A stretch of DNA of 42,708 nucleotides from assembly GCA_910584325.1 (NCBI GenBank), contig CAJTZH010000013.1, positions 1 to 42,708 of the forward strand. The letters are read 5' to 3'. This DNA is from an uncultured Lachnospiraceae bacterium (GTDB lineage Bacteria; Bacillota; Clostridia; Lachnospirales; Lachnospiraceae). Both the position numbers and the translations under genes were made by a program. The notes under the pieces were generated by a model. The model was not told the DNA's origin. It worked only from the letters and a program-made list of their open reading frames with translations, and did no database searches. Shown here piece by piece: positions 40,995 to 42,708 of the stretch (position 1 is the first letter of the stretch; every line of letters starts with the position of its first letter).

Positions 40995-42012
40995 TGAAGA
41001 TATATTAATTCTTGCAATAGAAAGTTCCTGTGACGAGACAGCGGCTGCTGTTGTGAAAAACGGACGTTTTGTGTTGTCGAATATTATTTCGTCGCAGATT
41101 GACCTTCATACGCTTTATGGCGGCGTTGTTCCCGAGATAGCGTCCCGTAAACACATGGAGCAGATTAATCAGGTTGTCGAGCAGGCTTTGGAGCAGGCGC
41201 ATGTTACGCTGGCGGACATTACTGCGGTTGCCGTTACATATGGTCCCGGGCTTGTAGGGGCTCTTCTTGTGGGTGTGGCGGAAGCAAAAGCCATCGCATA
41301 TGCGGCAAAGAAACCACTGGTAGGCGTGCATCACATTGAAGGTCACATTTCGGCTAATTATATAGAGAATCTGGATTTGGAGCCCCCGTTTATCTGTCTT
41401 GTGGTATCGGGCGGGCATACGCATCTTGTCGTGGTTGAGGATTACGGCAGATATCGTATTCTCGGAAAAACGAGAGATGACGCGGCTGGAGAGGCATATG
41501 ACAAGGTTGCGCGCGCAATCGGACTTGGGTATCCAGGCGGACCAAAGGTTGACAAACTGGCGAAGGAAGGCAATAAAGATGCAATTCTTTTTCCGAGAGC
41601 CCAGGTGGAAGGCGCGCCGTATGACTTTAGTTTCAGCGGCTTAAAATCAGCGGTTTTAAATTATATTAATGGTTGCGAAATGAAGGGAGAGGAGTTTAAC
41701 AGGGCGGATTTAGCTGCATCTTTTCAGAACGCGGTGGTGGAGTCGCTGGTTTTCAGAACAATTGCGGCGGCAAAAGAAAATAAGATTGACAAAATTGCTA
41801 TTGCGGGCGGCGTTGCGTCTAATTCCGCGCTGCGCGGGGCAATGGAGGAAGCGTGCAGTTTGAATCACTTTCATTTTTACAGACCGTCTCCTGTTTTTTG
41901 TACGGATAATGCGGCAATGATTGGAACAGCCGGATATTATGAGTATATCAACGGCGTCCGTCATGGACTGGATTTGAACGCGGTGCCGAATTTAAAGCTG
42001 GGAGAGCGGTAA
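40981..42012 (+). CDS. tsaD: tRNA threonylcarbamoyltransferase TsaD
   Basis: A 343-residue enzyme that transfers the threonylcarbamoyl group to A37 of tRNA. The N-terminal ASKHA half begins ILAIESSCDET; the metal-binding motif HHIEGH is at 117-122 (His118 and His122); SGGHTH and AGGVASN are also intact. The ATG overlaps the upstream gene by 14 bases and has only a weak site, so translation may be coupled to it. It works with TsaB and TsaE, coded about 3 kb upstream. Confidence 0.96.
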   Translation: MKKIDEDILILAIESSCDETAAAVVKNGRFVLSNIISSQIDLHTLYGGVVPEIASRKHMEQINQVVEQALEQAHVTLADITAVAVTYGPGLVGALLVGVAEAKAIAYAAKKPLVGVHHIEGHISANYIENLDLEPPFICLVVSGGHTHLVVVEDYGRYRILGKTRDDAAGEAYDKVARAIGLGYPGGPKVDKLAKEGNKDAILFPRAQVEGAPYDFSFSGLKSAVLNYINGCEMKGEEFNRADLAASFQNAVVESLVFRTIAAAKENKIDKIAIAGGVASNSALRGAMEEACSLNHFHFYRPSPVFCTDNAAMIGTAGYYEYINGVRHGLDLNAVPNLKLGER

Positions 42013-42025
42013 TAAGGAGGGCAGG

Positions 42026-42708
42026 ATGTCAGAAAAGCATGTTGCCATTGTTCTTGCAGGTGGCAGGGGAAGCAGAATGCATATGGATGTTCCAAAACAA
42101 TATATTGAAGTCAACGGGAAAATGCTGATTTGCCATACGCTGGATTGTTTTCAAAACAGTTTTATTGATGAGATTATAGTTGTTGCGGGGCAAGGCGACG
42201 AAGCATTTTTTTGGAAGAATATTGTGGAAAAATATGAATATACTAAGGTTACTCAAGTTGTTACCGGAGGCAGGGAGCGTTTTCATTCGGTATTTAACGG
42301 GTTGTGCGCCGTTTTGAATGCCGATTATGTTTATATTCATGACGGAGCAAGGTGTTGTGTGGGCGAAGCGTTATTGCTGAGAGGGCGTGACTGTGTGAGA
42401 GAACACGGAACTGCCGTTGCGGCGATGCCGGTTAAGGACACGATTAAAATAGTTTCCGAAGAAGGTATTGTAACGGCGACGCCTGACAGAAGCAAACTGT
42501 GGCAGATTCAGACGCCTCAAATCTTTCGGTTTGCGGATATCAAAGCTGCTTATGACAGGATGATGTTGAGTGAAGGGCGGGAGACGGTTACGGATGACGC
42601 CATGGTGATGGAGCAATACGGAAAATGTAATATTCGTGTATTTGAGGGTTCTTATGATAATATAAAGGTAACAACTCCTGAAGATTTGCAATTTATAAAA
42701 AATATTCT
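42026..42708 (+). CDS. ispD: IspD-type cytidylyltransferase, cut off at window end
   Basis: The first 227 residues of a nucleotidyltransferase that, if it is IspD, makes CDP-methylerythritol in the non-mevalonate isoprenoid route. Marks: VLAGGRGSRMHMDVPKQY at 9-26, HDGARC near 112, VKDTIKI (about 139), QTPQIF, VTDDAMV and NIKVTTPEDL near the end. The usual length is about 230 residues, so only a few are missing. The AAGGAGG site and ATG lie 13 bases after tsaD. The opening LAGG rather than LAAG and the HMDVPKQ segment recall TarI as well; IspD is preferred from the HDGAR motif, but TarI is not excluded. Confidence 0.78.
   Translation, partial: MSEKHVAIVLAGGRGSRMHMDVPKQYIEVNGKMLICHTLDCFQNSFIDEIIVVAGQGDEAFFWKNIVEKYEYTKVTQVVTGGRERFHSVFNGLCAVLNADYVYIHDGARCCVGEALLLRGRDCVREHGTAVAAMPVKDTIKIVSEEGIVTATPDRSKLWQIQTPQIFRFADIKAAYDRMMLSEGRETVTDDAMVMEQYGKCNIRVFEGSYDNIKVTTPEDLQFIKNI

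Overview
The window looks like a chromosomal segment of an anaerobic Firmicute, most likely class Clostridia, family Lachnospiraceae. The evidence is strong GGAGG-type ribosome sites, a moderate G+C content, a preference for ccg/gcg/gat codons, and gene orders I associate with that family (an msmX, PucR/CdaR-type regulator, ftsE, ftsX, M23 peptidase, S41 protease run; uvrBA; tsaE-tsaB-rimI near tsaD). This is inferred from protein families and gene order only. I see no phage, insertion sequence, CRISPR array or defence island. Most of the window is ordinary housekeeping and transport DNA, with no stretch over 300 bases lacking a gene.

Layout. 1-4.8 kb: a cut-off acidic repeat protein behind class II fructose-bisphosphate aldolase, a small membrane protein, a cyclophilin, a GNAT acetyltransferase with an extra N-terminal region, a membrane-anchored unknown and a YesL-like protein. 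4.8-7.2 kb: the nitrogen pair glnK-amt on the minus strand, with a terminator-like hairpin between the genes, then a membrane protein. 7.3-10 kb: tRNA-Gln(CTG), then an acyl-ACP thioesterase, a CvfB-like S1 protein and a CPBP membrane protease in one run. 10-10.8 kb: a YjfB-type protein divergent from a small secreted protein. 10.9-17.4 kb: MsmX-type ATPase, CdaR-like regulator, then ftsE-ftsX-M23 hydrolase-S41 protease, a cell-wall remodelling set. 17.4-22.3 kb: a two-component system followed by an ABC ATPase and an 8-helix FtsX/MacB-type permease, probably an envelope-stress or antimicrobial-peptide module. 22.3-27.2 kb: uvrB-uvrA behind a probable LexA box. 27.3-29.2 kb: a glycosyltransferase translationally coupled to an FAD oxidoreductase. 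29.3-34.2 kb: a livKHMGF branched-chain amino-acid transporter. 34.2-42.7 kb: a DUF4190-like protein, a 120-bp palindromic element, tex, a YcxB-like protein, tsaE-tsaB-rimI, a small zinc-ribbon protein, a ribonuclease Z, an unknown anchored protein, tsaD, and the start of an IspD-type cytidylyltransferase.

The items most worth a second look are: a protein at 40404-40994 whose only well-placed start is ACG; the 120-bp near-perfect palindrome at 34624-34743; the hairpin between glnK and amt; a thioesterase operon that seems to have room only for the tRNA-Gln promoter; a perfect 20-bp inverted repeat overlapping the end of the yjfB-like gene; and the glycosyltransferase/oxidoreductase pair with an altered DxD motif. 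I found no clear previously undescribed multi-gene system.
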